From NCBI GenBank assembly GCA_009760855.2, contig WPIO01000102.1:250001-314000 (forward strand): DNA of 64,000 nucleotides. Reading direction: 5' to 3'. The position numbers and the translations under genes were made by a program. Numbering within the stretch: the stretch's first letter is position 1; each line of letters opens with the position of its first letter. Origin of the DNA: Cristatella mucedo (Eukaryota > Bryozoa > Phylactolaemata > Cristatellidae). This document shows, piece after piece, positions 9,001 through 18,298 of this stretch. The notes under the pieces were generated by a model that ran no database searches, was not told the origin of the DNA, and saw only the letters and a program-made list of their open reading frames with translations.

Positions 9001-10329
9001 CATCCCGTCTCAAACGCTACATCTAGCTTACATACCACAGATCTGGCATTGAAAACAACGACAATACCAAGCCCAAATGCCACAACAACATCGCATCCGA
9101 ATGGAACAATGATCGAATCTATAGATTTTGCCACAACCAACCATGGCAATACAGCAATTACCACACTTACAAACAGATTGCAGCAAAATGGAACAACCAC
9201 CACCTTACTTGCCGCAAACATTAGCGATCGTGTCACAACATTTACTACGGCATTCGATGGGCCGTTAAGAAAAGCTACTGACAGCATAATGCCAGAAATG
9301 ACGTCATTACTTAGTGAAATTACAGCAGATAAAACAATAACTTTACCGACCGATCTATGTGCGAATCCAGACTTAAATATATTCGAAAGAGTTCACGGAG
9401 CATCTCGATACTCCACATTGGGATTGCAAATATCCATTGCCAGCACTCTATTTAGAATGTGCGGATTAGTTGGTGTGTGCCTTTCAGACCTTCAGAACAG
9501 AGGGGGCTTTCTTTTTGCAAACTTACTTAGAATGGGCATAACTCTGCTAGTTGATCCATTGCTAGAAGCTTTTGGAACGACACCTGGAGTGATGGATGCT
9601 TTAAATTTTGCAGATATTCAAGCAACCGTTATTTGCGCTCTTCTATGTGCAAACATAAAATGCACAACAGATACAAAAATACCAAAGGCGATAGTAAAAC
9701 AACTAAGTCAACTGAAAGACCGCAATAAAGAAAGGCCAGAAATGCAAAGACTGATAGGTTTAGTGCTAACTGAAGGATGTAGGGCGAATCAAGATCCTGC
9801 GCAATTCTTAACTCAAGTTCAGGATCAAGTGGAAGCAGCATTAAGGGAGCAAGCAACTATAATTACTATGTCGGGCCAGACCGCATCAACAGCAGAAAGC
9901 GCAGTAGGTGAATTAGAGGCTCATGATAGTCCATCTACCTCACGGGAGCAAGCAACTAGAATTAGTATGTCGGGTCAGACCGCACCAACAGCAGAAAGCG
10001 CAGTCGTTGAATTGGGGGCGTATAATAGGCCGTCTACCTCACGGACGACAAACCTTCTGCCAACGCAAGATGCAAACTTTGCCGCTGTAAATTCAAAAGA
10101 CGCAGAGTCAGCAAACCTAGAAGCCATGCAATCAAGGCCTTTATTGGAAACGCAAGGACAATATGCTTTGACACCGAAAGGTAGAATTGTACTACAGCAA
10201 GCAATTAGCGCAGGACGCAAAGGAGGTCAAACCTGGGCTTCTAGCGTTTATGGTGCACTTAAGTCGCGTATGACACGCAGTGGTGCAAGAGTTACCAACC
10301 AATCTACAGCGGGAACTCTTGTGATTTAG
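6040..10329 (+). CDS. Very large Thr/Ala-rich membrane protein, candidate effector or surface protein
   Basis: This encodes 1429 residues with no family I recognise. It starts with a polar Ser/Thr/Lys-rich region of about 200 residues. A Glu/Lys-rich, probably helical region then runs to about residue 560. Hydrophobic segments lie near 572-590, 610-626, 673-693 and 823-845. A Thr/Ala/Asn-rich, mucin-like stretch with many Asn-x-Thr triplets covers about 880-1090, and further hydrophobic segments lie near 1129-1149, 1158-1178 and 1198-1208. The C-terminal region holds two 33-residue tandem repeats (REQATxIxMSGQTAxTAESAV pattern). There is no N-terminal signal peptide. Pairs of hydrophobic segments after a long soluble head are compatible with a secreted protein that inserts into a host membrane, but this is inference. 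The frame is intact over 4.3 kb in a decaying genome, so it is under selection. Confidence 0.85.
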   Translation: MDKQTTKETGALIGMSSSKSQTHSSSLRRSATVRRGMHLGHQQATTDQKTLGGKAKKVECPTIPTEATTQKVTAEVHETDDLSQGSTSSANSSYDNITKIDQKDKKRGSYSLVQSTDTSSDKMPEVPKVQSMEDMRMPKEDADQIAQLAAHIATPQSSLLTLVTAMDDQKESKYKLNEDQVTQLAQVAIIQSLFEELEEAGQKQEPKTTEWEKAAPIRKQGLIEKLSPLARRVRNAMLGFGSGDIRSVDVETVNKLTEEMTEEVIRNIITELTGRSKDDVSIVDIEEVAFLLHRAKIREGCPKIAIMKENDPMQILLGEEKKYTDTVTDNIKKLHDRYLQSRHADQMTERWEMARSTEIHKELDYISASVSLDKESKITQSLVEKLTDEARIHNDSMTELMESKPVTSHNHLRNRRQAKSMKMTEMEMTATVQQHTREEKIQQSLQNLAKTLEERSQSETKHLSAIFSLFLIEHSKIMMDSLKPKPAELERKTPQKQQPLQRFLKALKHQSNPNTENPAALVEKTAEWRFAERNAIIAIRTVNLARQVIQDNIEGNRSMLRKGINILTDFIPSSLIGLGSAAALIVGMYNRVSTGEMDDPLAISTGQGTSAACVTLLLSGMAGTGLKEQTAPKESLALEIAVNDTFEHNPAMRALKKACLKRAYNKQTKTLNILSYITWVTMFVWRGGINAVFQMPNAIPLTFQPTAFGVFKFGSIGQPFMSLGEIVASTEASRILTSLLSEAAAIHGLDIEDIGEEKLNMILEELKSTLEVLNKVSMDEKWTPEQINIAIGVLFDEIVLENIDVIKNAAIPNPSLKTTLGKVLTSATAIITIVGQATMAYMGYKNFEFCTMDAGNARLAASFSRVNPDGTLSLVPKAATNGLWQAATESTDQIMQTSLAPQIARNTTTTLESIITSAAHNTTQPTSAMLQSVANLERAATANATNLASISSPLTEAQKATSEVSRKTRGIPGATRLSQVEQTVPALHPVSNATSSLHTTDLALKTTTIPSPNATTTSHPNGTMIESIDFATTNHGNTAITTLTNRLQQNGTTTTLLAANISDRVTTFTTAFDGPLRKATDSIMPEMTSLLSEITADKTITLPTDLCANPDLNIFERVHGASRYSTLGLQISIASTLFRMCGLVGVCLSDLQNRGGFLFANLLRMGITLLVDPLLEAFGTTPGVMDALNFADIQATVICALLCANIKCTTDTKIPKAIVKQLSQLKDRNKERPEMQRLIGLVLTEGCRANQDPAQFLTQVQDQVEAALREQATIITMSGQTASTAESAVGELEAHDSPSTSREQATRISMSGQTAPTAESAVVELGAYNRPSTSRTTNLLPTQDANFAAVNSKDAESANLEAMQSRPLLETQGQYALTPKGRIVLQQAISAGRKGGQTWASSVYGALKSRMTRSGARVTNQSTAGTLVI
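9845..10042 (+). repeat. Two 99-bp in-frame tandem repeats
   Basis: Unit 1 is 9845-9943 and unit 2 is 9944-10042. Each begins GGGAGCAAGCAACTA and encodes 33 residues near the C-terminus of the 1429-residue protein. The copies differ by scattered substitutions (for example ELEAHDSPSTS against ELGAYNRPSTS) but keep the frame. Such repeats commonly vary in number between strains in surface or secreted proteins. Confidence 0.9.
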
Positions 10330-11068
10330 CCAGTAAGAAAAAGCCATAATTGATACCTTGGCAAGATCCACGGCAAAGCAAATCGGCCTTAGTGAAAGAT
10401 AAATCTCAAACTAAGGCCGGCAGACCATTCAAAAGCAAATATTATTTAAAAATTAAATGAAAAAGTTAGATAACCACAGATTTAAGGGAAATGTATCAAG
10501 CCAAAATAATAAAAACCCATTAGAACCTTAATATAAGCAAAATAAAGACCTTACCAATAGAGGCCTTGAACATTAAAATCAGTAAAATAAGAGAATTTTA
10601 CTGTACTATAGCGGAGGTTAATTTAAATGTGTATTGATTTTTACAGCAAATCCAATAAATTACACCAACCAAACAGCAACACCAATATTGAAATAAATTT
10701 CAAAAAACACATTAGCCATCGCCATATCAATAAGTCAAATAAATTTCCCACTACAGCATGATCAAGATGCCATTAGGCAATTGAGTAGAAAAAACAAAAG
10801 CCTCTGAGCTTTATTTTGTGCGGAAAATATTCATCCTTAGCAAAAAAGTGAAATCAAAAGAAGGTGGAGCGATAACTTCAATCCAAACAACAACTGATGT
10901 TTTTTGCCCCTGGGGAGCGAAATAAATTATCAATAATACCTTGTGCAATTATCATTTGGCACAAAAAAATAACCGTCAAATTATCTTCTGCCCTTTATAA
11001 TATTGGATAATTTTGGCAACAAAAAATTAAATTTTCCACCAACTTTAGAGTTTTTTTAAATCATAACA
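10330..11068. other. Spacer with decayed mscS-like fragment
   Basis: No intact gene is seen in these 740 bases. The only recognisable content is the mscS-derived fragment around 10540-10650, listed separately. The rest is AT-rich and has stop codons in all frames at short intervals. Confidence 0.6.
10540..10650 (+). pseudogene. Decayed fragment duplicating part of mscS (inverted relative to mscS)
   Basis: Bases 10578-10629 are identical over 52 bases to the reverse complement of 11263-11314, which is mscS coding sequence. Similarity continues more weakly on both sides: GAGGCCTTGAAC here matches GAGGCTTTGACC upstream in mscS, with about 27 bases of mscS missing in between. The fragment therefore derives from a second mscS copy or a partial inverted duplication. 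It carries no open frame of its own. Confidence 0.75.
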
Positions 11069-12349
11069 CTATTCGCCAAATTCCACTGGCGGAACGGCAT
11101 CGCGTTTTTGTGGCAATTCATCGTAAGCTATTGGGTAAAAAAACAACTCTATGCCTTTTTCATTAAAGCCTTCCACTATTTCTTCTAAAAGCTTAGATTT
11201 TAGAATTCCCAAATTACAAGAAAGCACATCGTCTATCCAAACAGTGGCCTTCAATAAAATACCATTTAAATTAACCTCCGCTATAGTACAGTAAAATTCT
11301 CTTATTTTACTGATATTTTTTTGCCTTGCACAAGTATTGCGCATAATGGTCAAAGCCTCTATAGTTTTTTCTGGACTATAGATTAAAACAGAAGCAATGA
11401 TTTTTATTGCACAATTTTCTAGCGTGTAATTTGTTATACTTTTGGTAATTAAATGCTCGTTTGGCACAATAACCTCTCCGCCATCCATTGTATCTATTAC
11501 TGCCGCCCTAAAGCCTAAATTTTTTACAATCCCAAGATGATTTGAATCTAACTGCAACACATCACCAATTTTTATGTTTTTTTCCGCCAAAAGAACTATA
11601 CCACTAATAAAATTAGAGGCCATTTTTTGCAGTCCAAAACCAATACCAATACCAATCGCACTGCCAAATAATGCGATATGCGCAGATTGAACCCCCACAA
11701 TTGTAAGAACAACAACTGCAAAAATCAAATAAACGGCATAATTAAATAATTTCACATAAAGCTGCCTACTATGACTTGCCGCACCTTCACTTCTGCCAAT
11801 TATTAATTTTCTTCCAACCGAAAGCACGATGGAAGAAATCCAATGTAACACAAATAGTGCTAAAATCGCCTTGCAAACAACATAAAAAGTAATATGTAAA
11901 TCCACTATTCTTACAGAAATATGATCCATTATTTCCTTAGAAATACCAGAATAGTCCAGTGTATGAATAATGGCGACAAGCATAACTGTAATCATGATCC
12001 AATTATATTTTTTACCCTCATACCCCAAAGAATTTATTGCCACCAAGCCTAACCACAAACTAGCCAAAGAAATAGTTGTTAGCAGCACATCGGCATTAAC
12101 CTCAGCCATCGCACAAAAAAGAGCAGAAAAGGTAAGCAAGGCAATAAATACAATAATAGCAAGAGTTCTGGCTGCAATTCTAGCTATAAAGTGCTTTAAA
12201 ACTCCTTTTAATATGTAATATTTTAAAAAATGCTTCATAATCGTTCGTTTAGCACGCATGTCAAATAAAACCGAAAGAGAAGCACTGCAAAGAAGTAAAG
12301 AGGTCTGCATCATCAGAGCCTGCTTGTTTAAAAAATATTGTAAAATCAT
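11069..12349 (-). CDS. mscS: MscS-family mechanosensitive channel
   Basis: This 426-residue membrane protein is a small-conductance mechanosensitive channel that releases solutes on osmotic downshock. Several N-terminal hydrophobic helices (about residues 50-165) are followed by the pore-lining helix (IALFGSAIGIGIGFGLQKMA). The beta domain start is IGDVLQL...GIVKNLGFRAAVIDT, and the conserved PNEHL motif and a cytoplasmic alpha/beta domain follow. The extra N-terminal membrane segments make it longer than E. coli MscS and like alphaproteobacterial homologues. A 52-base piece of its coding sequence recurs inverted about 630 bases downstream. Confidence 0.9.
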   Translation of the reverse strand: MILQYFLNKQALMMQTSLLLCSASLSVLFDMRAKRTIMKHFLKYYILKGVLKHFIARIAARTLAIIVFIALLTFSALFCAMAEVNADVLLTTISLASLWLGLVAINSLGYEGKKYNWIMITVMLVAIIHTLDYSGISKEIMDHISVRIVDLHITFYVVCKAILALFVLHWISSIVLSVGRKLIIGRSEGAASHSRQLYVKLFNYAVYLIFAVVVLTIVGVQSAHIALFGSAIGIGIGFGLQKMASNFISGIVLLAEKNIKIGDVLQLDSNHLGIVKNLGFRAAVIDTMDGGEVIVPNEHLITKSITNYTLENCAIKIIASVLIYSPEKTIEALTIMRNTCARQKNISKIREFYCTIAEVNLNGILLKATVWIDDVLSCNLGILKSKLLEEIVEGFNEKGIELFFYPIAYDELPQKRDAVPPVEFGE

Positions 12350-12461
12350 GATCCTTTTGATATATAGTAATTTCTTAACAGATTAGCTCTATTGACCTAT
12401 ATTTATTTATCAAGCAAAACCCCCCATTATTGTAAAAAATTATTGCTTTTTTTATTTATTC

Positions 12462-13574
12462 ATGAAAACTAGATTTAATCTTGTAATTTTTGCAGCTATG
12501 TCGCAGCCCATTGCAGTAGAAATTAAAAACTATTGCCATCAAATTTTCACTGAAAAAAAAATAACGGCAAGCCTAGAACAGATCCAAACAATAGAATTAA
12601 TAGCAAAACTTTGCCAAGATAATCTACAAAGCAAACCATTTAAAATTACAGATTTGCTGAAGCAAAAAGCAAAAATATATAGTGGATTATATCTTTATGG
12701 CAGCGTTGGCAGTGGCAAAACCTTAATTATAGAAACAGCCCTAGATTCGCTAAAAAATACAGGATTATCATGGCAAAAATGGCACTATCGAGAGCTGATA
12801 GATTGGCTAAATATTAAATTTTCCAATTGCCCATCTAGCCTTTCACACGCCCAAGAACTTCAAACTATTGTCAAAAACATTGCCAAAAATTATCGTATTA
12901 TTTTTATTGATGAATTTGACGTTATGGACATAGTTGAAAGCGTGTTAATTAAAAATTTTCTATTAGAAATATTTAAATATAAGATACTTTGCCTCTTCAC
13001 ATCCAACGTTGCGCCAGAAAATCTTTATCAAAATGGACTACAAAGATCAAATTTTTTACCCTTAATTAAAGCCTTAAAAGAAGAATGCCTCACTCACACT
13101 ATGCCAACAGAGAAAGATTATAGATCTACAAAAAAAAATAATAACTTTGAATTTAAGTCTCAAGCATCATTGGAGAAATTAAATGCAGAATTGAATGACA
13201 AATTTCTATCATCATGCGATGAAAAACATATAGAGCGTGGAATAATGTTAAATAATAGATTTTTTAATGAATTAATATATATTAAAAATAGCGCCTTTTG
13301 CAGTTTTAACAATCTATGTAGAAATAATTTATACAGCGCAGATTATAGGGTAATTTTTCGATCATTTAAAACTTTCTTTATTTCTGGCTGGATTTTGCCA
13401 ACGCAACAAGAAATTGACGTTATAAGAAGAATGATAGCAATGGTCGACGAGCTTTATTTATCTGACGTAAAATTATACTGTAATTTTAATTATAATTTAT
13501 CAGAACTTAACAATCTGCAAATTAAAGAAATTAAAAGATGCTCTTCCAGATTGCAAGAATTAGCCTCCAGATAG
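12462..13574 (+). CDS. zapE: ZapE/AFG1-type cell division ATPase
   Basis: A 370-residue P-loop ATPase of the ZapE/AFG1 family, which acts at the constricting Z-ring in bacteria. The Walker A motif is GSVGSGKT (residues 80-87), Walker B is IIFIDEF (146-152) and the sensor is FTSNVAPENLYQNGLQR (189-205). The conserved YR-containing C-terminal part (CRNNLYSADYRVIF) is present. Length is normal. The ATG at 12462 gives a hydrophobic first few residues; the in-frame ATG at 12498 (MSQPIAVE) is an equally plausible start. It diverges from mscS. Confidence 0.88.
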   Translation: MKTRFNLVIFAAMSQPIAVEIKNYCHQIFTEKKITASLEQIQTIELIAKLCQDNLQSKPFKITDLLKQKAKIYSGLYLYGSVGSGKTLIIETALDSLKNTGLSWQKWHYRELIDWLNIKFSNCPSSLSHAQELQTIVKNIAKNYRIIFIDEFDVMDIVESVLIKNFLLEIFKYKILCLFTSNVAPENLYQNGLQRSNFLPLIKALKEECLTHTMPTEKDYRSTKKNNNFEFKSQASLEKLNAELNDKFLSSCDEKHIERGIMLNNRFFNELIYIKNSAFCSFNNLCRNNLYSADYRVIFRSFKTFFISGWILPTQQEIDVIRRMIAMVDELYLSDVKLYCNFNYNLSELNNLQIKEIKRCSSRLQELASR

Positions 13575-13848
13575 AAACCACCCACTAACAATTATTAGAT
13601 TTTACTGGGCAGGTAAAAATTATCATTTCCAATAACTGTTCAATAAGGTTTCAATAAAATAGTAACGGCAAAATTATACCCATGATAAATTATTATAATA
13701 TTTAGCAAAAATCACTTCTAGTTAGCCATAAAAATGAAGCAAAGCAACAAGCAATCCCAAATAATTTTAACATAATAAATAACAAGATGCTATTACCCAC
13801 CAAAAGCCAAGGTCACTTCTGTTTCTTGACTTAATAAGTACAATAAAG

Positions 13849-14358
13849 CTAATTTTGCCTTACATACATAATTTTACTAACATCAAAACCCAAATCGCTG
13901 CCCTTTTCTAGCAATTCTTTGATTATGTCTGGTTGCAGCGTTTTACTTCTGGATAAAATCCACAGATAATGAGGATTGTCACCAATTACCAAAGCATATT
14001 GATAGTTTTTATCCAAAACTGCAATGTTATAGCCTCCGTAAAATGGCCAAAAAAATGTAACTTTTAAGCTACCAATATTGCTTTTTTCTCTAAAATAAGC
14101 CCTACCAACAGAAGTCTTAACCTTATTGCCCCACAAGCATTTATTCACAACATTAATTCCTCCATCTTTCCTTAAACTGTAAGTGGCCGTGACATTTTCT
14201 ATACATTTTCTTTCAAAATAATTAGGAAGTCTTGCAATTTCAAACCAAGTGCCGGAATATTTATTTACATCGACTTTATTGACTCTTTCTATTTTAATTT
14301 TGGCACAAGAGGCAGAAAAAGATCCACAGAGCAACAATGCCAACAATAAATATTTCAT
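13849..14358 (-). CDS. blc: Bacterial lipocalin (Blc-like)
   Basis: A 169-residue exported lipocalin. The family's first conserved region is clear as YSGTWFEIARLPNYFERKC. The typical Blc strands follow, with the third region ending YLWILSRSKTLQPD. The N-terminus MKYLLLALLLCGSFSASC is a signal peptide. The Cys at 18 could be lipidated, but the -3 position is Ser rather than Leu, so a lipoprotein assignment is uncertain. Bacterial lipocalins bind lysophospholipids or fatty acids in the envelope. It stands alone. Confidence 0.88.
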   Translation of the reverse strand: MKYLLLALLLCGSFSASCAKIKIERVNKVDVNKYSGTWFEIARLPNYFERKCIENVTATYSLRKDGGINVVNKCLWGNKVKTSVGRAYFREKSNIGSLKVTFFWPFYGGYNIAVLDKNYQYALVIGDNPHYLWILSRSKTLQPDIIKELLEKGSDLGFDVSKIMYVRQN

Positions 14359-14573
14359 AATTTCTTCAGATTATAATTGAAAAATCAGAAAAATTTGCAA
14401 AAAAAGACAAAGATGTTAATTTGATTGCCGCTAAAAATCCATCAAAATAGATAATGGAAATTTTTGTTTCACGAAAAAATAATTATATGCAACTTAATTA
14501 TAAGCCTATTTAAACAATTTTATAAAACAAAATCGCATTATTAAAATAATATCAGCTTTATAGCATAAGAAAA

Positions 14574-15233
14574 TTATTTTTTCTGTACATTGGCCTTACT
14601 GTCCAAAAGATCCTTCGTTTCTGCATCCAAAGCCACTTTCATGGAAATTATTTTATCAGGATTGTTGACCATGCCATTCATAAGTCTGTCGCCTTTTTTT
14701 AGGGCATCAACGTACTCCATTCCCTTGGTAACATAACCCCAAACCGTATAACTTCCATCCAAGAAAAATGAATCTTTAGTGACAATAAAAAACTGACTAT
14801 CAGCACTATCTGGATCTGTCGCTCTGGCCATAGAAACTGCACCTCTTTTATGTTTTAATCTGGAAAATTCAGCCTTTAGCAACTTTCCACTACCTCCTGT
14901 ACCATTGCCTAGAGGGTCACCGCCTTGAGCCATAAATCCATCTATAACTCTGTGAAAAGCCAAGCCATCGTAAAACTTCTTTCTTGCCAACTCTCTAATT
15001 CGAGCTACATGATTTGGAGCAATTTCTGGCAACATTTCAATCACAACCAATCCAGCTGGTAACTTTAAATATATAGTATTATTTAATTTTTCACGAGCCG
15101 AATCCTCCACAACAACATTTGGTGCACCAACAACATTATATCCAGTCATAATCAAACTACCGAAAAGAAAAAAGAAGACAAAAGAAGCGAAAAATCGACC
15201 CATATCTGCAAAAAATAACACAAAAAACAACAA
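14574..15233 (-). CDS. ppiA: Exported cyclophilin-type peptidyl-prolyl isomerase
   Basis: A 219-residue cyclophilin that catalyses proline cis-trans isomerisation, here probably in the periplasm. The catalytic core is visible as FHRVIDGFMAQGGDP, then SQFFIVT and the FLDGSYTVWGYV strand. The N-terminus is a long hydrophobic stretch ending near GYNVVGA, which fits a signal peptide. The annotated frame opens at 15233, but an internal ATG at 15203 (MGRFFASFV) gives a more compact signal sequence and is probably the true start. A C-terminal extension of about 25 residues lies beyond the fold. Confidence 0.9.
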   Translation of the reverse strand: MLFFVLFFADMGRFFASFVFFFLFGSLIMTGYNVVGAPNVVVEDSAREKLNNTIYLKLPAGLVVIEMLPEIAPNHVARIRELARKKFYDGLAFHRVIDGFMAQGGDPLGNGTGGSGKLLKAEFSRLKHKRGAVSMARATDPDSADSQFFIVTKDSFFLDGSYTVWGYVTKGMEYVDALKKGDRLMNGMVNNPDKIISMKVALDAETKDLLDSKANVQKK

Positions 15234-15440
15234 ACCTCCAACATCAAGATATATATTAATGGGTTTTATTGTAAAATAAAAAACAACAAAAAAACTTAAA
15301 AAAACCTCAAATACAAACTAGTCAAATTTTATAGAAAAATTTCTCAACCAATAGTTTAATCAATGTGCAGCTTAAAATATAAAGAAATTGCATAAAATTT
15401 ACCTTGTTAACGGCAATAAATACACTAAATTGCCAAAAAA

Positions 15441-15956
15441 TCAACCGGCAGAAACAACCTTATAGGCGGCCGTAAAACCATCCAAAGAATAGGTATCTGT
15501 TGCGGTTGTGCCTTTGTGTGACTCGGAAACTATAGTCACCTTATCGCCCATAATTAGAGCGTCAATTATCATTTTGTCTTCAAATTGATCCTTGCTCCAA
15601 GCACTTTCTCCATGAGGATAAAGAGTGAAGCTTTTAATGTTGGAAGGATCCTTTCTACTCATGGCCACAGACATGGCTACAGTTTTGTTTTTATTATAAG
15701 TAAACCCAACATACACAGAAACTTCAATTTTTCCGCCGCCAAAATTAGCAATAATTAAATTAGGTGCCTCTCTTTTATAGTAGGTTCCAGACTCTTTAAT
15801 TGGAGCAGAGCTCATGTAAATAATGCCATCAGCAGAACGATATGTGTTCCAAGATTGAGACGAATAAAGCTGAGTAGCCTGACCTCTCATGGCGGCGAAA
15901 ACGTGGTTTAATGGCAGGCAATATAAAGCAAAAAACACAACCAAAAAACGAATCAT
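15441..15956 (-). CDS. IalB-family exported protein (invasion-associated locus B-like)
   Basis: A 171-residue protein with a clear signal peptide (cleavage near VFAA, about residue 22) and the two-half beta-rich pattern of the IalB family. The first half has W..YRSADGIIYMSSAP...GTYYKREAPNLI. The second half has LYPHGESAW...MIIDALIMGDKVTIVSES and closes with DTYSLDGFTAA. In Bartonella IalB is linked to erythrocyte invasion, but most family members occur in alphaproteobacteria with no such phenotype and have unknown roles. The gene stands alone, like its neighbours ppiA and the lipocalin, which are also exported and on the same strand. Confidence 0.8.
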   Translation of the reverse strand: MIRFLVVFFALYCLPLNHVFAAMRGQATQLYSSQSWNTYRSADGIIYMSSAPIKESGTYYKREAPNLIIANFGGGKIEVSVYVGFTYNKNKTVAMSVAMSRKDPSNIKSFTLYPHGESAWSKDQFEDKMIIDALIMGDKVTIVSESHKGTTATDTYSLDGFTAAYKVVSAG

Positions 15957-16525
15957 ATCTATAAAAAAATAATTAACAATTGCAAAAGATAATTTATGGA
16001 TATAGGCATCAAAAATTATTAATCAACTGCAAAAATAATTACCTATCTTTTTAGCAATATGGCAGCAAAAAGAGCTTGAATTTTTTTATAAACGGAAATT
16101 ATCTTTGTTAGCTGGAAATGTTACTCTGGCATGACATATAATTATTGACAGAACAGGTTTAATATTTTTATCACTAAAAAAGGCTCTGACACCATTTCAT
16201 GGATTGCAATTCAGAACATTATCTACCATATCATTATCTCGATTGGGCTCGACAATCATCATTCCATCATAAACTTTCTCTTGGGAAAATATAAACATTA
16301 TTCTCCTTATTGGGCTTGATTTATTCTTGGGGATATTTTGACAATACAGATATTTATCAAGCCAGAGTTGATAGAAATATTAATTAATAATTTTAATATT
16401 ACAGGACAATGATAGAAATATTACAACAAAAATACGCGGTAATATCGATATAGATTCACTATATGGCCAAGGCAATCATTTTAATTATCAACAATCACAA
16501 CAAATTAAGAAACAACTCGCCCCAA
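15957..16525. other. Spacer with a possible small broken ORF
   Basis: No established gene is seen. One minus-strand frame at 16197-16298 starts with ATG five bases after AAGGAG, an unusually good ribosome binding site for this window. It encodes 33 residues (begins MFIFSQEKVYDGMM) before TGA, and the same frame then stays open to TAA at 16086. This could be a small protein or the start of a gene broken by a nonsense mutation. Confidence 0.35.
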
Positions 16526-18298
16526 TTAATAGGCTCTTTTTTCTGGCGGAATATTGGGAGAATCTGCACTGCCTCGTAAAATAACTTCTTTATAGGTAAT
16601 GGAGGTTTGTGCCGTAGCGGATTCTGTTGATATCATGGTATGTTTTAGCCAATTTTGATCATCTCTGTTGGAAAAATCTTCTCTAGCATGGGCCCCGCGT
16701 GATTCTTGGCGATTGGCGGCCGCATCCAAAGTCATCACTGCTTGCAATAAAAGGTTGTGCAATTCTAGCGTTTCCACTAAATCGCTATTCCAAATCATGC
16801 TTCTATCGGAAACTTTTATGTCATTATATTTGTGAAATACTTCTCTTATTTTCTCCCTACCCTCTTCCAGTGTATCTTTTTTTCTAAATACAGCAGCATA
16901 TTTTTGCATAACTAGCTGCATTTCTTTTCTTATTTCTGCCGTGGAATGATTGCCATTTGCATGGCGAATAGAATCAAATCTTGTTAAAATTGATTCTATT
17001 TCCGAGCGCTTAATAGTGTCATTGGAACTGACGCTTTCTACTACTTTTTTTGCTTGCAGAGCTGCAGCCCTGCCAAAAACTATAAGATCTAGAAGGGAAT
17101 TTGATCCTAATCGATTAGCACCATGAACGGAAACACAGGCGGCCTCCCCTATTGCCATTAGGCCTGAAACAATTTTACCAGAAACATCCAGAACCTCGCA
17201 ATTAATATTGGTTGGAATGCCTCCCATATTGTAGTGTACTGTTGGCAGAACTGGAATTGGCTCTTTCGTTACATCAACTCCAGCAAAAATCAAGGCACTT
17301 TCGGCTATACCCGGAAGACGCTCATTTATTACATCTTTACCTATATGGCTCAGCTGCAATAATACGTGATCTTTATTTTCTCCACAGCCCCTGCCCTCGT
17401 TAATCTCCATTGTAATGGCTCTGGAAACAACGTCTCTTGAAGCTAGATCCTTTGCATTTGGAGCATAGCGCTCCATAAATCTTTCTCCACTAGAATTAAC
17501 CAAATAACCACCTTCGCCACGCACGCCCTCCGTAATAAGACAGCCAGATCCATAAATTCCGGTTGGATGAAATTGCACAAATTCCATATCTTCCAATGGC
17601 AAACCAAGTCTTGCCACCATGCCGCCGCCATCACCAGTGCAAGTGTGGGCAGATGTGCAAGAAAAATAAGCCCTACCATAGCCGCCAGTAGCCAAGACAA
17701 CTATTTTAGCATTAAAAACGTGAAGCAATCCCTCAACCAAATCCCAAGAGACAGCACCAACTATATCACCATCTCTCATGACTAAATCCAACACAAAATG
17801 CTCCACAAAAAACTCAACCTCATGTTTTAAGCACTGCTGATATAGGGTGTGCAATATTGCGTGACCGGTTCTATCTGCGGCGGCACAAGTGCGATGGGCT
17901 GGACCTCCTTTGCCGAAATTTTTTGTCATTCCGCCAAATGGCCTTTGATAAATATCGCCAGTTTCCGTTCTGGAAAAAGGCACGCCAAAATGCTCCAATT
18001 CTATAACTGCTTCTGGAGCATTTTTACACATATATTCTATGGCATCCTGATCCCCAAGCCAATCAGAGCCCTTTACGGTATCGTACATGTGCCACTGCCA
18101 AGAGTCCTCACCCATATTTCCCAACGAAGCACTGATCCCGCCCTGAGCAGCAACTGTATGGCTTCTGGTAGGGAAAACCTTTGTAACACATGCGGTTTTT
18201 AAGCCAGCATTTGCCATTCCAATGGCGGCACGCAATCCAGCCCCACCTGCACCAATAATTACTACATCAAAATTATGCTCGATTGTGGAGTAAGTCAT
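16526..18298 (-). CDS. sdhA: Succinate dehydrogenase flavoprotein subunit
   Basis: A 590-residue FAD subunit of complex II, which oxidises succinate to fumarate. The N-terminal dinucleotide fold is [16 protein letters not shown]. The FAD-linking His lies in [15 protein letters not shown]. The catalytic segment is [21 protein letters not shown], and [13 protein letters not shown] and the C-terminal [14 protein letters not shown] follow. Length is normal. sdhC, sdhD and sdhB are not adjacent within this window, so the operon is split. The start is clear, with few alternatives. Confidence 0.97.
   Translation of the reverse strand: MTYSTIEHNFDVVIIGAGGAGLRAAIGMANAGLKTACVTKVFPTRSHTVAAQGGISASLGNMGEDSWQWHMYDTVKGSDWLGDQDAIEYMCKNAPEAVIELEHFGVPFSRTETGDIYQRPFGGMTKNFGKGGPAHRTCAAADRTGHAILHTLYQQCLKHEVEFFVEHFVLDLVMRDGDIVGAVSWDLVEGLLHVFNAKIVVLATGGYGRAYFSCTSAHTCTGDGGGMVARLGLPLEDMEFVQFHPTGIYGSGCLITEGVRGEGGYLVNSSGERFMERYAPNAKDLASRDVVSRAITMEINEGRGCGENKDHVLLQLSHIGKDVINERLPGIAESALIFAGVDVTKEPIPVLPTVHYNMGGIPTNINCEVLDVSGKIVSGLMAIGEAACVSVHGANRLGSNSLLDLIVFGRAAALQAKKVVESVSSNDTIKRSEIESILTRFDSIRHANGNHSTAEIRKEMQLVMQKYAAVFRKKDTLEEGREKIREVFHKYNDIKVSDRSMIWNSDLVETLELHNLLLQAVMTLDAAANRQESRGAHAREDFSNRDDQNWLKHTMISTESATAQTSITYKEVILRGSADSPNIPPEKRAY

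Noticed and set aside
8715-9287. 190-residue minus-strand frame inside the 1429-residue gene
   Set aside because: It is antisense to the Thr/Ala-rich region, where ACA/GCA codons avoid stops on the opposite strand; Val/Cys-rich translation has no family features.
16086-16298. TGA read as tryptophan
   Set aside because: I considered recoding to join the two halves of this small frame, but birA and other recognised genes end at TGA, so TGA is a normal stop here.
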